Below, one piece after another: positions 22,656 through 31,066 of a stretch of DNA of 37,943 nucleotides. The DNA comes from an uncultured Pseudomonadota bacterium. Lineage in GTDB: Bacteria; Pseudomonadota; Alphaproteobacteria; RF32; CAG-239. Numbering within the stretch: position 1 is the stretch's first letter; every line of letters begins with the position of its first letter. Where the stretch lies: contig CACWSG010000010.1 in assembly GCA_902763535.1 (NCBI GenBank), positions 1-37,943 on the forward strand, in the 5' to 3' direction. The notes below the pieces were generated by a model. The model was not told the DNA's origin, ran no database searches, and saw only the letters and a program-made list of their open reading frames with translations. Made by a program: the position numbers and the translations under genes.

Positions 22656-23334
22656 ATCGGCGCAAAAAGTGTCCGGTCGCCACACCTTGGCAGTTAAGGT
22701 AAAGACGGCTAAATATAAGAAAAAATCTTCAAATCAGTGGTTGTTGCGTCAGTTGAATGATCCTTATGTGCTGGAAGCACAAAGGTTGGGGTATCGCTCG
22801 CGAGCGGCGTTTAAGCTGATACAGTTGGATGAGAAATATCATTTTTTAGGCAAGGGTAAAAATATTGTCGATTTGGGGTGTGCTCCGGGAGGTTGGACGC
22901 AAATTGCGGTGATGCGCAATCATGGACAGGGCAAGGTTATCGGTATTGATATACTTGAAACCGAGCCGATTGAAGGGGCACAGTTGATTTGCCAAGATTT
23001 CACTTCTGATGATGCTGTCGATAAGTTGAAGGCTTTGTTGGATGGTGAGGCAGATGTGGTGATGAGCGATATGGCGGCCAATACCATCGGACATCAACAA
23101 ACCGATCATTTACGCACGATTGCTTTGGTGGAAGCGGCTTATGATTTTGCCAAACAAGTATTAAAACAAGGCGGTATTTTTATTGCCAAAGTTTTCCAAG
23201 GCGGTGCCGAGGGAGAATTGTTGGCTGATGCCAAGCGTAATTTTGAAAAAGTGGCACATTGCAAACCTTCTGCCAGCCGCAAGGAATCACCGGAAACTTA
23301 TTTTGTTGCATTGGGATATAAAAAGGAAAGTTAA
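22639..23334 (+). CDS. rlmE: 23S rRNA 2'-O-methyltransferase (Um2552)
   Basis: 231 aa, RrmJ/FtsJ family. SAM site DLGCAPGGWTQ and the K-D-K-E tetrad are visible: Lys in RAAFKL, Asp in MSDMAANT, Lys in FIAKVFQGG and Glu in SPETYFVALGY. The enzyme methylates U2552 in the ribosomal A loop. A basic N-terminal tail (about 1-35) is extra compared with E. coli and typical of alphaproteobacteria. The start at 22639 (MAKLTKS) is preferred to 22621. It is translationally linked to copy 2 of Ppx/GppA, and the next gene starts directly at its stop codon. Confidence 0.93.
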   Translation: MAKLTKSAQKVSGRHTLAVKVKTAKYKKKSSNQWLLRQLNDPYVLEAQRLGYRSRAAFKLIQLDEKYHFLGKGKNIVDLGCAPGGWTQIAVMRNHGQGKVIGIDILETEPIEGAQLICQDFTSDDAVDKLKALLDGEADVVMSDMAANTIGHQQTDHLRTIALVEAAYDFAKQVLKQGGIFIAKVFQGGAEGELLADAKRNFEKVAHCKPSASRKESPETYFVALGYKKES

Positions 23335-24549
23335 ATGCAGTCAGGTGCGCGTTATCAAGCAATATTAGAGATTATCACGCAAGTGTTCAAAGATGAACAA
23401 CCGGCAGATAAAATCATCAATGATTATATCAGGTCGCGCAAATATATCGGCTCAAAAGACCGCCGTTTTATTGTGGATGAGGTGTGGCAAATTATCCGCA
23501 ATCGTTGCAAATTGACTTTTGATGCGAAAAGTGATGATCCGCGTAAGATTTTGCTTTATTATAACAAAGACCGATTAGAGCAGGTATTTGACGGTTCAAC
23601 TTATGGTTTGACACCATTAACAAAAGAAGAGCAAAATTGGCTGCGCCAAGAAAATGACGCGCCTTATCCTGATTGGGTTGAAGCTGAATGTCCCAAATGG
23701 CTGTATGAAAAAATCGGTAATTTGGAGTTTTGCAAAGCTTTGAACGGACAAGCCCAAACCGATGTCAGAGCGCATGGAATTTCGGCGGATGAACTGCAAG
23801 CCAAATTAGAGGCAGAAGGAATTGAGAGCAAGAAAGGTGCTTACAGTCCATATTGTCTGAAAATCAAAGAACGTTTGGTTTTGAATAACTGTATGGTTTG
23901 GCAAGACGGTTATTTGGATGTGCAAGATGAAGCCAGCCAGTTGGCGGCAATTTTGATTGATGCCAAACCGGAACATAAAATAATTGATTATTGTTGCGGT
24001 GCCGGAGGCAAATCTTTGGCTTTGAGCAATATTCTGAAAGATAACGGGCATATCCTGGCTTATGATATTGAAGCGAAGCGTTTAGAGGCTATAAAACCGC
24101 GGATGGCGCGCTTAAATGTTCATAATATTGAACTGACCGAGATAATTGCGGATTCTGATAAGGATTTTGATCGATTTATATTAGATGCGCCGTGTTCGGG
24201 AACCGGAACTTGGCGGCGAGCACCAGATGCCAAATTTCGTTTGACCGAGCAAAAACTATACGGTTTGACTAAAATTCAGGCAGAGCTGTTGGAAATTGCC
24301 TCGGTTAAAACCAAAATCGGCGGGCGAATTATTTATATAACCTGTTCGGTTTTGCCGGATGAAAATGAAAAGCAAATCGAGCAATTTCTGGCCGCGCACA
24401 ATGAATTTAAGCCGGTTAATATGCGGGAATTATGGGAGGGCAAAATTGCCGCGCCTTATCCGCATGATGATGAGTTTATGCTAAAATTATCACCGTATAA
24501 GACCGGGACTGATGGGTTCTTCATCTGTGTATTGAAAAAGCTCGGATAG
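23335..24549 (+). CDS. NOL1/NOP2/Sun (RsmB-type) RNA m5C methyltransferase
   Basis: 404 aa. The N-terminal part (about 1-80) resembles the NusB-like domain of RsmB. The SAM motif is YCCGAGGKSLAL (about 219-230). Motif IV DAPCSGTGTWRR (about 283-294) holds the release Cys and motif VI ITCSVLPDENE (about 334-344) holds the nucleophile Cys. It should methylate a cytosine in rRNA, most like RsmB (C967), though tRNA cannot be excluded. ATG follows the rlmE TAA directly, with AAGGAAAG ahead. Together the two form an rRNA modification pair. Confidence 0.88.
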   Translation: MQSGARYQAILEIITQVFKDEQPADKIINDYIRSRKYIGSKDRRFIVDEVWQIIRNRCKLTFDAKSDDPRKILLYYNKDRLEQVFDGSTYGLTPLTKEEQNWLRQENDAPYPDWVEAECPKWLYEKIGNLEFCKALNGQAQTDVRAHGISADELQAKLEAEGIESKKGAYSPYCLKIKERLVLNNCMVWQDGYLDVQDEASQLAAILIDAKPEHKIIDYCCGAGGKSLALSNILKDNGHILAYDIEAKRLEAIKPRMARLNVHNIELTEIIADSDKDFDRFILDAPCSGTGTWRRAPDAKFRLTEQKLYGLTKIQAELLEIASVKTKIGGRIIYITCSVLPDENEKQIEQFLAAHNEFKPVNMRELWEGKIAAPYPHDDEFMLKLSPYKTGTDGFFICVLKKLG

Positions 24550-24604
24550 TAAGGCATCTACCGAATCGAGTTTAGAAAGTGTGTGAATTTTTTTAAAAGC
24601 GGGA

Positions 24605-24916
24605 TTACATCTTACCGTTTTGTTGGTAGATATAAGAAATGATTTCGGCGACGGCGGCAAAAGCTTCGAGGGGGATTTCCTGATTGATGTCAACTGCTTT
24701 TAAGATTTGCAACAGGTCAGCATCTGAACGGATTTCGATATTGTTAGCGCGGGCTATTTCAATGATTTTTTCGGCAATTTCACCTTGTCCCTTAGCCAAA
24801 ACTTTCGGAGCATTGTCTTTTGCTTGGTCATAGCCCAGAGCCACAGCATATTTTTCGTCTGTGGACAAATTTGATGCTGCATTGTTTTTAACTCTATTTG
24901 TGCTATTATCTTTCAT
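24605..24916 (-). CDS. FlhB C-terminal-domain-like protein
   Basis: 103 aa. After a variable 25 residues it matches only the cytoplasmic domain of FlhB/YscU (KYAVALGYDQ, APKVLAKGQGEIAEKIIEIA, IPLEAFAAVAEIISYIY). It lacks the membrane part and the NPTH cleavage site. Such stand-alone domains occur beside flagellar genes and are thought to act in export control. The start at 24916 (MKDNSTN) is preferred; the frame is open upstream to 24997 but would run into the sigma-54 promoter of the divergent flgB. Confidence 0.82.
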   Translation of the reverse strand: MKDNSTNRVKNNAASNLSTDEKYAVALGYDQAKDNAPKVLAKGQGEIAEKIIEIARANNIEIRSDADLLQILKAVDINQEIPLEAFAAVAEIISYIYQQNGKM

Positions 24917-24991
24917 GGGTATTTGGCACTCCGAAGCGAAATTATGTTGGTTATGATAATATGTTCGCTGCTGGTTTGCAAGATGTTTATT

Positions 24992-25007
24992 TGGCATAAA
25001 AATTGCA
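24992..25007 (+). promoter_or_regulatory. Sigma-54 promoter for flgBC-fliE
   Basis: TGGCAT (24992-24997), 5 bases, TTGCA (25003-25007). This is the -24/-12 pattern TGGCAC-N5-TTGCW with one change and exact spacing. The start would fall near 25018, 20 bases before flgB. Rod and basal-body operons depend on sigma-54 in Caulobacter, so location and motif agree. Confidence 0.7.
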
Positions 25008-25038
25008 TATTTTGCATTGAACTATTGAGGAAAAACAG

Positions 25039-25473
25039 ATGGTCGATTTACGCAATTTAACGGTTTTTAATATGGCTGGGCGCAATATGCAGTATTTGTC
25101 GGCCAAGCAACGAGTCATTGCGCAGAATATTGCCAATGCTTCAACTCCGGGATATTTGGCCAAAACAATTGAAAAACCGGCTTTTTTGAATGATAATAAT
25201 GCCGGCAGAACTACAATGATTGGCGGTTTGACGACAACACACGATAAACATTATGCCACATTGAAGTCGGTTTCCGATTCCAAAACGCATGGCGGCTATA
25301 AAGTTTATACAGCTAATCTGAAAGATGCGTTGACGATTGACGGCAACGGGGTAATTGTTGAAGATCAGATGAATGAAGCCAGCAAAGCCAGTAGCGAATA
25401 TAAGAAGATGATTACCATCTATAACAAGTACAAAAACATGATTTCAACAGCCAACACCAAGATTAACGGATAA
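25039..25473 (+). CDS. flgB: Flagellar proximal rod protein FlgB
   Basis: 144 aa. The family block RVIAQNIANASTPGYLAKTI (about 28-47) is the rod-protein N-terminal motif, and the C-terminal helix SSEYKKMITIYNKYKNMIST ends the protein. FlgB is the first rod segment above the MS ring. GAGGAAAAACAG precedes the ATG. flgC follows after 6 bases. Confidence 0.95.
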   Translation: MVDLRNLTVFNMAGRNMQYLSAKQRVIAQNIANASTPGYLAKTIEKPAFLNDNNAGRTTMIGGLTTTHDKHYATLKSVSDSKTHGGYKVYTANLKDALTIDGNGVIVEDQMNEASKASSEYKKMITIYNKYKNMISTANTKING

Positions 25474-25479
25474 TAGACC

Positions 25480-25893
25480 ATGGCAAATGATTTGACTATA
25501 AGCGCGGATATCGCATCATCGGGAATGAAAGCTCAGGCCGAGAGATTGAAAGTTATCTCGCAGAATATGGCCAATGCCGATTCAGTTTCTGCCGAAAAAG
25601 GCAAGGCACCTTATCGTCGGCAGGTGGTCAGTTTTGCCAATTATATTGATCCTGAGACCGGAGCCGAAAAGGTTAAGGTTGATAAAATCGTCAAAGATAT
25701 GTCGCCTTATGAAAAAAAGTATGATCCGCACCATCCGGCCGCAGATCAGCAAGGCTATATTGAATTGCCTAATGTCAATCCTTTGATTGAGATGATGGAT
25801 ATGAAAGAAGCGCAACGAGTTTATGAGGCCAACTTAAATATGCTGAAAACCGCGCGTGAGATGAATAATTCGGTTTTGGATATATTGAAATAA
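25480..25893 (+). CDS. flgC: Flagellar proximal rod protein FlgC
   Basis: 137 aa. Starts MANDLTISADIASSGMKAQA with the rod motif VISQNMANADS (about 26-36). It ends in the expected VYEANLNMLKTAREMNNSVL helix. FlgC stacks with FlgB and FlgF in the rod. It is the second gene of the flgB-flgC-fliE unit, the same order as in many alphaproteobacteria. Confidence 0.95.
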   Translation: MANDLTISADIASSGMKAQAERLKVISQNMANADSVSAEKGKAPYRRQVVSFANYIDPETGAEKVKVDKIVKDMSPYEKKYDPHHPAADQQGYIELPNVNPLIEMMDMKEAQRVYEANLNMLKTAREMNNSVLDILK

Positions 25894-25915
25894 TTTTTAA
25901 TTAGGGGAGATTAAA

Positions 25916-26236
25916 ATGAATTCAATTAACAATGCATTAGCCGCTTATCAGACTGCTTTGAGCCGTATCGGCTCGGCAGGTCCGCAAACGCAACAAATGA
26001 CATCACAAGAGCCGGCTACGGGAAGCTTTGGTGATGTGTTGCAAACAGTAGTTGATGAGACGGTTGAGGCTCAAAAGCAAGCAGAAATAACCACTATCAA
26101 CGGCATCAAGGGACAAGCCGATATCCAAGATGTGGTTTTAGCCATATCGAATGCCGAGCAAGCTTTAGAGACAGTTGTTGCTGTGCGTGACACGGCGATA
26201 AAGGCTTATAATTCAATTATGCAAATGAACATATAG
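25916..26236 (+). CDS. fliE: Flagellar hook-basal body protein FliE
   Basis: 106 aa. The conserved parts are SFGDVLQTVVDETVEAQKQA (about 37-56) and the C-terminal DIQDVVLAISNAEQALETVV followed by RDTAIKAYNSIMQMNI. FliE joins the MS ring to the rod. AGGGGA precedes the ATG. The stop codon TAG touches the first base of the repeat array, so the mRNA would end in or read into that structure. Confidence 0.95.
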   Translation: MNSINNALAAYQTALSRIGSAGPQTQQMTSQEPATGSFGDVLQTVVDETVEAQKQAEITTINGIKGQADIQDVVLAISNAEQALETVVAVRDTAIKAYNSIMQMNI

Positions 26237-26590
26237 AAAAAGCTCTAAAAGGTAAATCATACTTGTCGTTTTTGCGCTCATGTACCTCTTTTGTACACAT
26301 CGCTTAAAAACGACGGCGTAGCATTTACCTTTTCGAGCTTTTCCGGCATTCCTGTAATTTGTCGTTTTTGCGCTCATGTACCTTTTTTGTACACATCGCT
26401 TAAAAACGACGGCGTAGCGTTTACCTTTTCGAGCTTTTCCGGCATTCCTGTAATTTGTCGTTTTTGCGCTCATGTACCTTTTTTGTACACATCGCTTAAA
26501 AACGACGGCGTAGCATTTACCTTTTAGAGCTTTTCCTGTATTCCTATAATTTGTTTTTTTGTGTTCATGTACCTCTTTTGTACACTCAAT
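26237..26590. repeat. Array of nested palindromic repeats after fliE, about 96-base period
   Basis: Three near-identical units and a decayed fourth. Cores TGTAC-N7-GTACA start at 26281, 26377, 26473 and 26568. In unit 1 the core sits inside GTCGTTTTT/AAAAACGAC (26265-26273 with 26306-26314), then AAAAGGTAAAT/ATTTACCTTTT, then outer AAAAGCTC/GAGCTTTT (26238-26342). The core differs by one base from unit 2 of the array after rpoC. The 96-base period is a multiple of three and leaves long frames open on both strands, but these encode only the repeat. The array fills the gap between convergent fliE and trkH; nothing else is seen in 26237-26647. Confidence 0.8.
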
Positions 26591-26647
26591 CATAGCCAAT
26601 TTTGCTTCTCATCCAAACTTTTTGGTAAAAAATTGATGTAGGTTTTA

Positions 26648-28072
26648 CTATCTTTGCCAGAAGTTTTTGCAGAGCAAGACTAAGACTGTCATAACCTCAA
26701 GACGTCCTAATAACATGGTAAAAGATAAAATTACTTTTACGGTATCGCTGAAATCGGCATAAGACATATCTTTGGCAAGAGTGCAGCCGACATTGGTAAT
26801 ACAGTTGATTACCGCGCTGAAAGCAGTTAAAAGGTCAACGCCGCAGATTGATACTAAAGTTGTTAAAACGGCAATGCTGAAGAAATAAGCCATAAAAAAG
26901 ATAACTACGGAATTGGCTGCAGTCGAACTGACATTGATTTTGCCAACCTTAAGCGGCAACATACGATTGGGCTCGGTTGTCGTAATCAGAGCTCTTTTTA
27001 GTTGAGCAATTACAACTTGCCAGCGAAATATTTTAACAGATCCGCTGGTTGAGCCGCTACATCCGCCGGTAAGAGTGAATATCAATGCGGCAGTGGCAGC
27101 AAAAGCGCCCCAACTCAGGTAATTTGAAGAAGCATAACCGGTTGATGAAGTCAGGGATACAACCGTAAAGACAGCCTGACGCAAAGCATCAAGCGGGGTG
27201 TAGATGTTGTTATAGCTAAGCCATCCCCACATTATTGCAACATATAGAATAAGAATTTTGATAAAAGCTCCGACTTGACCGGAACGCAGTTGTCCGAATT
27301 GGTGCGTGGCAACCAAATTGTAAAAAAAGGCCAGAGGGCAAGCCCCTAAAAACATAAATAAGGCAATAATCCACTCAATAGACGATGAATCATAAGCGCC
27401 GATAGAAGCATTATGCGTTGATGATCCGCTGGTCGAGATGGTGGAAAGAGAATGGCATAAGGCATCAAACCAAGTCATGCCGGCTAATTTGAGCGAAAAC
27501 AGGCACAACCCGATTAAAATTATATAAACCAGAATTATGCGCTTGGCCATATAACTTATTTTAGGCATGAATTTTTCATTGACATCAGAATTTTCCCTTT
27601 GAAAAAGTTGCATTCCGCCAATACCTAAAAAAGGCAATAAGGCAGTAGCAAAAATGACGATACCGACACCTCCCAAGCCATTTAACACTGCTCGCCATAA
27701 TAAAATGGATGGAGAAAGTTTTTCAATGCTTGGTGATACACTGGCACCGGTGGTGGTAATGCCGGAGAATCCTTCAAACAAAGCATCGGTCAACGACATT
27801 CCGCTAAAGACGAAAGGTATGGTTGCCAATAATCCGACTGATGTCCAACTCAACACCGTCAAAAGATAGGCTTGGCGGATGGATATGTCCTTAATTTTAC
27901 CACGGTTGCTCAAAAAGAGCGAAAAACCGATGAACATTGCTACAACCGACGAACTTACAAAAATTGACCAGTTTTCATCGTGATGGTACAAATCAAGCGC
28001 GGCCGGAGCCAGCATAGCTACACCCAGCACGCTGATGAAATAACCGCAAATCATTAAAACCGGTTGCCACAT
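26648..28072 (-). CDS. TrkH/KtrB-type potassium transporter subunit
   Basis: 474 aa, about ten hydrophobic segments. Four pore-loop repeats carry the filter glycine: GITTTGAS, LSTISTSGSS, LTSSTGYAS and ITNVGCTL. This is the K+ channel-like subunit of Trk/Ktr uptake systems. Its cytoplasmic gating partner (TrkA/KtrA) is not in the window. The start ATG 28072 has GAAAGG ahead; the frame extends to a TTG at 28087 without a ribosome site. It is the last gene of the metG unit, 15 bases after the SNase-like gene. Confidence 0.88.
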   Translation of the reverse strand: MWQPVLMICGYFISVLGVAMLAPAALDLYHHDENWSIFVSSSVVAMFIGFSLFLSNRGKIKDISIRQAYLLTVLSWTSVGLLATIPFVFSGMSLTDALFEGFSGITTTGASVSPSIEKLSPSILLWRAVLNGLGGVGIVIFATALLPFLGIGGMQLFQRENSDVNEKFMPKISYMAKRIILVYIILIGLCLFSLKLAGMTWFDALCHSLSTISTSGSSTHNASIGAYDSSSIEWIIALFMFLGACPLAFFYNLVATHQFGQLRSGQVGAFIKILILYVAIMWGWLSYNNIYTPLDALRQAVFTVVSLTSSTGYASSNYLSWGAFAATAALIFTLTGGCSGSTSGSVKIFRWQVVIAQLKRALITTTEPNRMLPLKVGKINVSSTAANSVVIFFMAYFFSIAVLTTLVSICGVDLLTAFSAVINCITNVGCTLAKDMSYADFSDTVKVILSFTMLLGRLEVMTVLVLLCKNFWQR

Positions 28073-28087
28073 GGGAAAACCTTTCAA

Positions 28088-28918
28088 TCAGTACAAGCTT
28101 ACATTTTGCGCAAAGCCTTGAGTAATCATATCATGATTAATGCTTTTGTTTTCATAATAGCAAATGGCGGTAGCGTGTTTGTCGGCGGTATAGGCACCGA
28201 TGTAACAATCAACCTGTTTGCCGTCATAAGTTTTTAGAAGATATGCCGAAGCATTTTTATTATTTTGCGAAGGGGTGTATACACCATAAAGAAATATACT
28301 GGTGCTGTTAATCAAAGCTTCATTAGCGTTGATAATAGTGAAACGTCCGGTGATTTTTTCAGGGTTATCCAAATAGCTCAAACCTAAGCTGTCATTGCGC
28401 TTAAAATAAACATCGGGTTGGGTAACTTGATCTGTAATTTGGGGTTGATTATCAGCTTCTTTAGCAATCTCATCAGCTTGTTCTTGGAAAATTTCGCGCT
28501 GAATAGCAATATCCGGAGTTGCAATTTCCGGTTGATCGGATTGAAATGTCGGACGCTGCATGGGGGCAGAAGTTTCATAATCAATGATGTCATCTTGATT
28601 TTTGTTTTTGGCATCGTCAATTATTACAGGCTGTTTGTTGGTAAATTCATTGTATTTTTGAACAACTTTTTCTTTCAACGGGCTAGTTGCTTCATAAGCT
28701 TGAACAAACAAGTTTTTGTACCATTGCGGTATATCGGTAAACTCGATTTTGTATGCTAACCAAGGAATTAAAACAGCAGCAACAATAATCAGTACCAAGC
28801 ATGAAAAAGCCCAAGGATGGATAAAAGGATAAAGGATAAAACGGAAAAAGCGATTTATCCATTTCATAAGTCCTTTGCTGGGGCCGATATCGTCACTGTC
28901 TTTTTTTCTACCGAACAT
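28088..28918 (-). CDS. Membrane-anchored protein with degenerate SNase-like domain
   Basis: 276 aa. One membrane helix (about 36-58, WAFSCLVLIIVAAVLIPWLA) follows a basic amphipathic stretch. A Pro/Gln/Asp-rich linker (about 100-185) leads to a C-terminal beta-rich part (about 192-276). That part resembles the staphylococcal-nuclease fold: ITGRFTIINANEALI, IFLYGVYTPSQ, then VDCYIGAYTADKHATAICYY. In active nucleases the second block reads RLxGIDxPE; the Arg and Glu are missing here, so nuclease activity is unlikely. The match is my reading, not certain. The start shares one base with the metG stop, so translation is coupled. Confidence 0.65.
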   Translation of the reverse strand: MFGRKKDSDDIGPSKGLMKWINRFFRFILYPFIHPWAFSCLVLIIVAAVLIPWLAYKIEFTDIPQWYKNLFVQAYEATSPLKEKVVQKYNEFTNKQPVIIDDAKNKNQDDIIDYETSAPMQRPTFQSDQPEIATPDIAIQREIFQEQADEIAKEADNQPQITDQVTQPDVYFKRNDSLGLSYLDNPEKITGRFTIINANEALINSTSIFLYGVYTPSQNNKNASAYLLKTYDGKQVDCYIGAYTADKHATAICYYENKSINHDMITQGFAQNVSLY

Positions 28919-30606
28919 TATTTGGAACTCCCATATTTGTTTTTCATTTCTTCGATTTTTTCCGGAGCTATACGCTCAAACAACATATCGCCGACTTCAA
29001 AAGCTTCGCCGCCTTGCAAGAAATTGATTTCTTTTGCCACATCAAAATTGCACAGATTGGCTGAGGGAAGATTAAATTTGCTCAACATCTTAGCTGAAGT
29101 TTCCGGCATAATCGGTGCTGAAACTATGGCAAAAATACGAATCAAATTGATGCAGGTACGCAAAATAACTTTAGCGCGTTGCTCATCTTCTTTGATAATC
29201 GTCCAAGGCTCAGCAACCGTGATATAGTTGTTGCCTTCAACCCAAACAGCGCGTAACTCAGCTAAAGCTTTGCGAAACTCCATCTGCTCCATAAACTTGA
29301 TGTAATTATTTATTCTTGTTTGCAAAGTAGCAATCAAATTCTTTTCCAAATCGCTAAATTCGCCGCCGGCTGGAACGGTGTTGCCCAGTTTTGATGATGT
29401 CATTTTTAAAACGCGAGAAACAAAGTTGCCTAAAACGCCATTTAAGTCTTTGTTGATAGCACCGGCAAACAAATCCCAAGTAAAAGAAGCATCCGATGAT
29501 TCTGGAGAATTAGCCATAATCCAATAGCGCCAATAGTCAGCAGGAAATTCTTGGATGGCATCTTCAGCAAAAATACCGCGATTTTCCGATTTGGAAAACT
29601 TGCCGCCGTCATAAGTCAGATAGCTGAAACCTTTTAGAAAATCAACTTGAGTCCAGTTCTCTCCGGTGCCGATTAAAGTAGCAGGAAAAGTAATTGAATG
29701 GTAAGGAACATTGTCTTTGCCCATAAATTCGACATGACGAACATTGTCCGGATTGAGCCACCAATCTTGCCAATGGCGATGCTCTTTATCAAGGGCTTCC
29801 CATTGTTTGGTAATGCCGATATAACCGATGGGGGCGTCAAACCAAACATAAAAAACTTTGTCTTCAAAACCGGGCTTGTTAACCGGAAATCCCCATTTCA
29901 AATCGCGGGTGATGCAACGTTCCTGCAATCCTTCTTTGAGCCATTTCAAGGCGATGGTATAGGCAACTTCAGGCCAAAACGGCTCTTTGGTTTTTACCCA
30001 AGCGGTCAATTTTTCTTCCAATTTCGGCAGGTTGAGAAACAGATGCTTGGTTTCACGGACTTCCAAATTAGTAGAACCGGAAATGGTGCTGCGAGCATTT
30101 ACCAATTCAGTCGGCTCTAAAACACGAGTGCAGTTTTCACACTGGTCGCCGCGAGCTTTGTCATAGCCGCAATAAGGGCAAGTTCCGGTGATGTAGCGGT
30201 CAGCTAAAAACATTTTATCATCAACGGAATAAACCTGTTTGATGGATTTTTCCTCGATATAGCCGTTTTTATCCAACTGCTCGAAAATATGATAAGTCGC
30301 TTCTTTGTTTTCATTGGTTGAAGTGCGACCGAAAAAATCAAATGACAAATTAAAATCTTGATATATTTTGGCATGGCGAGCATGAAACATATCGCAATAG
30401 CTCTGGACATCCATTCCGGCTTTGAGAGCGCCAACCTCGGAGGTTGTGCCATGCTCATCGGTTCCACCGATATACAGAACCTCATTTCCCATCAACCGCT
30501 GAAAACGGGCATAAACATCGGATGGCAACAAGCATCCGGCCATGTGTCCGAGATGGGGTACCCCGTTAATATAAGGCAAAGCCGAGGTAATCAAGATTTT
30601 TGACAT
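28918..30606 (-). CDS. metG: Methionyl-tRNA synthetase
   Basis: 562 aa class I synthetase that charges tRNA-Met. HIGH is HLGH in INGVPHLGHMAG (about 13-24). KMSKS is KFSKS (about 335). A zinc knuckle CPYCGYDKARGDQCENC lies at about 142-158. It has no C-terminal EMAP/Trbp111 tRNA-binding domain, so it is the short form. AGGAG precedes ATG 30606. It heads a unit with an SNase-like membrane protein and a K+ transporter, an odd combination for metG. Confidence 0.97.
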   Translation of the reverse strand: MSKILITSALPYINGVPHLGHMAGCLLPSDVYARFQRLMGNEVLYIGGTDEHGTTSEVGALKAGMDVQSYCDMFHARHAKIYQDFNLSFDFFGRTSTNENKEATYHIFEQLDKNGYIEEKSIKQVYSVDDKMFLADRYITGTCPYCGYDKARGDQCENCTRVLEPTELVNARSTISGSTNLEVRETKHLFLNLPKLEEKLTAWVKTKEPFWPEVAYTIALKWLKEGLQERCITRDLKWGFPVNKPGFEDKVFYVWFDAPIGYIGITKQWEALDKEHRHWQDWWLNPDNVRHVEFMGKDNVPYHSITFPATLIGTGENWTQVDFLKGFSYLTYDGGKFSKSENRGIFAEDAIQEFPADYWRYWIMANSPESSDASFTWDLFAGAINKDLNGVLGNFVSRVLKMTSSKLGNTVPAGGEFSDLEKNLIATLQTRINNYIKFMEQMEFRKALAELRAVWVEGNNYITVAEPWTIIKEDEQRAKVILRTCINLIRIFAIVSAPIMPETSAKMLSKFNLPSANLCNFDVAKEINFLQGGEAFEVGDMLFERIAPEKIEEMKNKYGSSK

Positions 30607-30694
30607 TGTAAAAAGAACTCCTATAACATATTTGATACAAGCAACAATTTACAACATTATCCTCAATACTCAAGCAAAAAAATAATTATAAGAT

Positions 30695-30721
30695 AAAAAA
30701 TCCGCCACCAAGGGTGACGGA
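30695..30721 (-). terminator. Terminator of the hydrogenase-regulator-like gene
   Basis: On the minus strand TCCGTCACC-CTT-GGTGGCGGA (30721-30701), a 9-bp stem with one G/U pair, followed by TTTTTTATC. It lies 6 bases after the stop codon at 30728. Confidence 0.8.
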
Positions 30722-30727
30722 GCGGAA

Positions 30728-30973
30728 TTATAAATCAAAAGCCATTATTTTGGAACTTACGCCGTTAATGACCGATAGTTTGGCAGTCAGTTCGTTGGTA
30801 ATTTCCGGTGAACTTTCAAGTATAACATTAATTAAGCGCACATTTTTTTCTTTGTAAGGCATACCGCTGCGGCTTAAAATGCTGTCTGAATAGGTGTGTA
30901 AAACAGCATTGATTTCAGCGATTTTGCTAAAATCTTTGATTAATATTCCAACATTAGCAATTTGATTAGACAT
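30728..30973 (-). CDS. TM1266-like regulator associated with [FeFe] hydrogenase systems
   Basis: 81 aa, ACT/NikR-C-like fold. VGILIKDFSKIAEINAVLH, ILSRSGMPYKEKNVRLINVI and the ending KLSVINGVSSKIMAF follow the pattern of the TM1266 family, the 'iron-only hydrogenase system putative regulator'. Members usually sit near hydE/hydF/hydG. None is in this window, so only similarity supports the call. It has its own terminator. If right, it points to an anaerobe that makes hydrogen by fermentation. Confidence 0.72.
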   Translation of the reverse strand: MSNQIANVGILIKDFSKIAEINAVLHTYSDSILSRSGMPYKEKNVRLINVILESSPEITNELTAKLSVINGVSSKIMAFDL

Positions 30974-31014
30974 ATTTTTTCTCCTTCGTGTTTTAATATA
31001 ACTTCATAAAAACA

Positions 31015-31045
31015 AAAAACAACGCTCAAATCAAGCGTTGTTTTT
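31015..31045 (-). terminator. Terminator of the PPC-like gene
   Basis: AAAAACAACGCT (31015-31026) and AGCGTTGTTTTT (31034-31045) form a perfect 12-bp stem with a 7-base loop. A T-rich run follows on the minus strand. It is 21 bases after the stop at 31067. Confidence 0.85.
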
Positions 31046-31066
31046 CAGATATTAAATTTATTGATT

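Noticed and set aside
24490..24693. 67-codon minus-strand frame next to the FlhB-like gene
   Set aside because: It overlaps the methyltransferase 3' end and the FlhB-like gene in another frame; no family resemblance.
26213..26599. 128-codon repeat-containing minus-strand frame
   Set aside because: It is made only of the 96-base repeat and overlaps the end of fliE; open frame follows from the period being a multiple of three.
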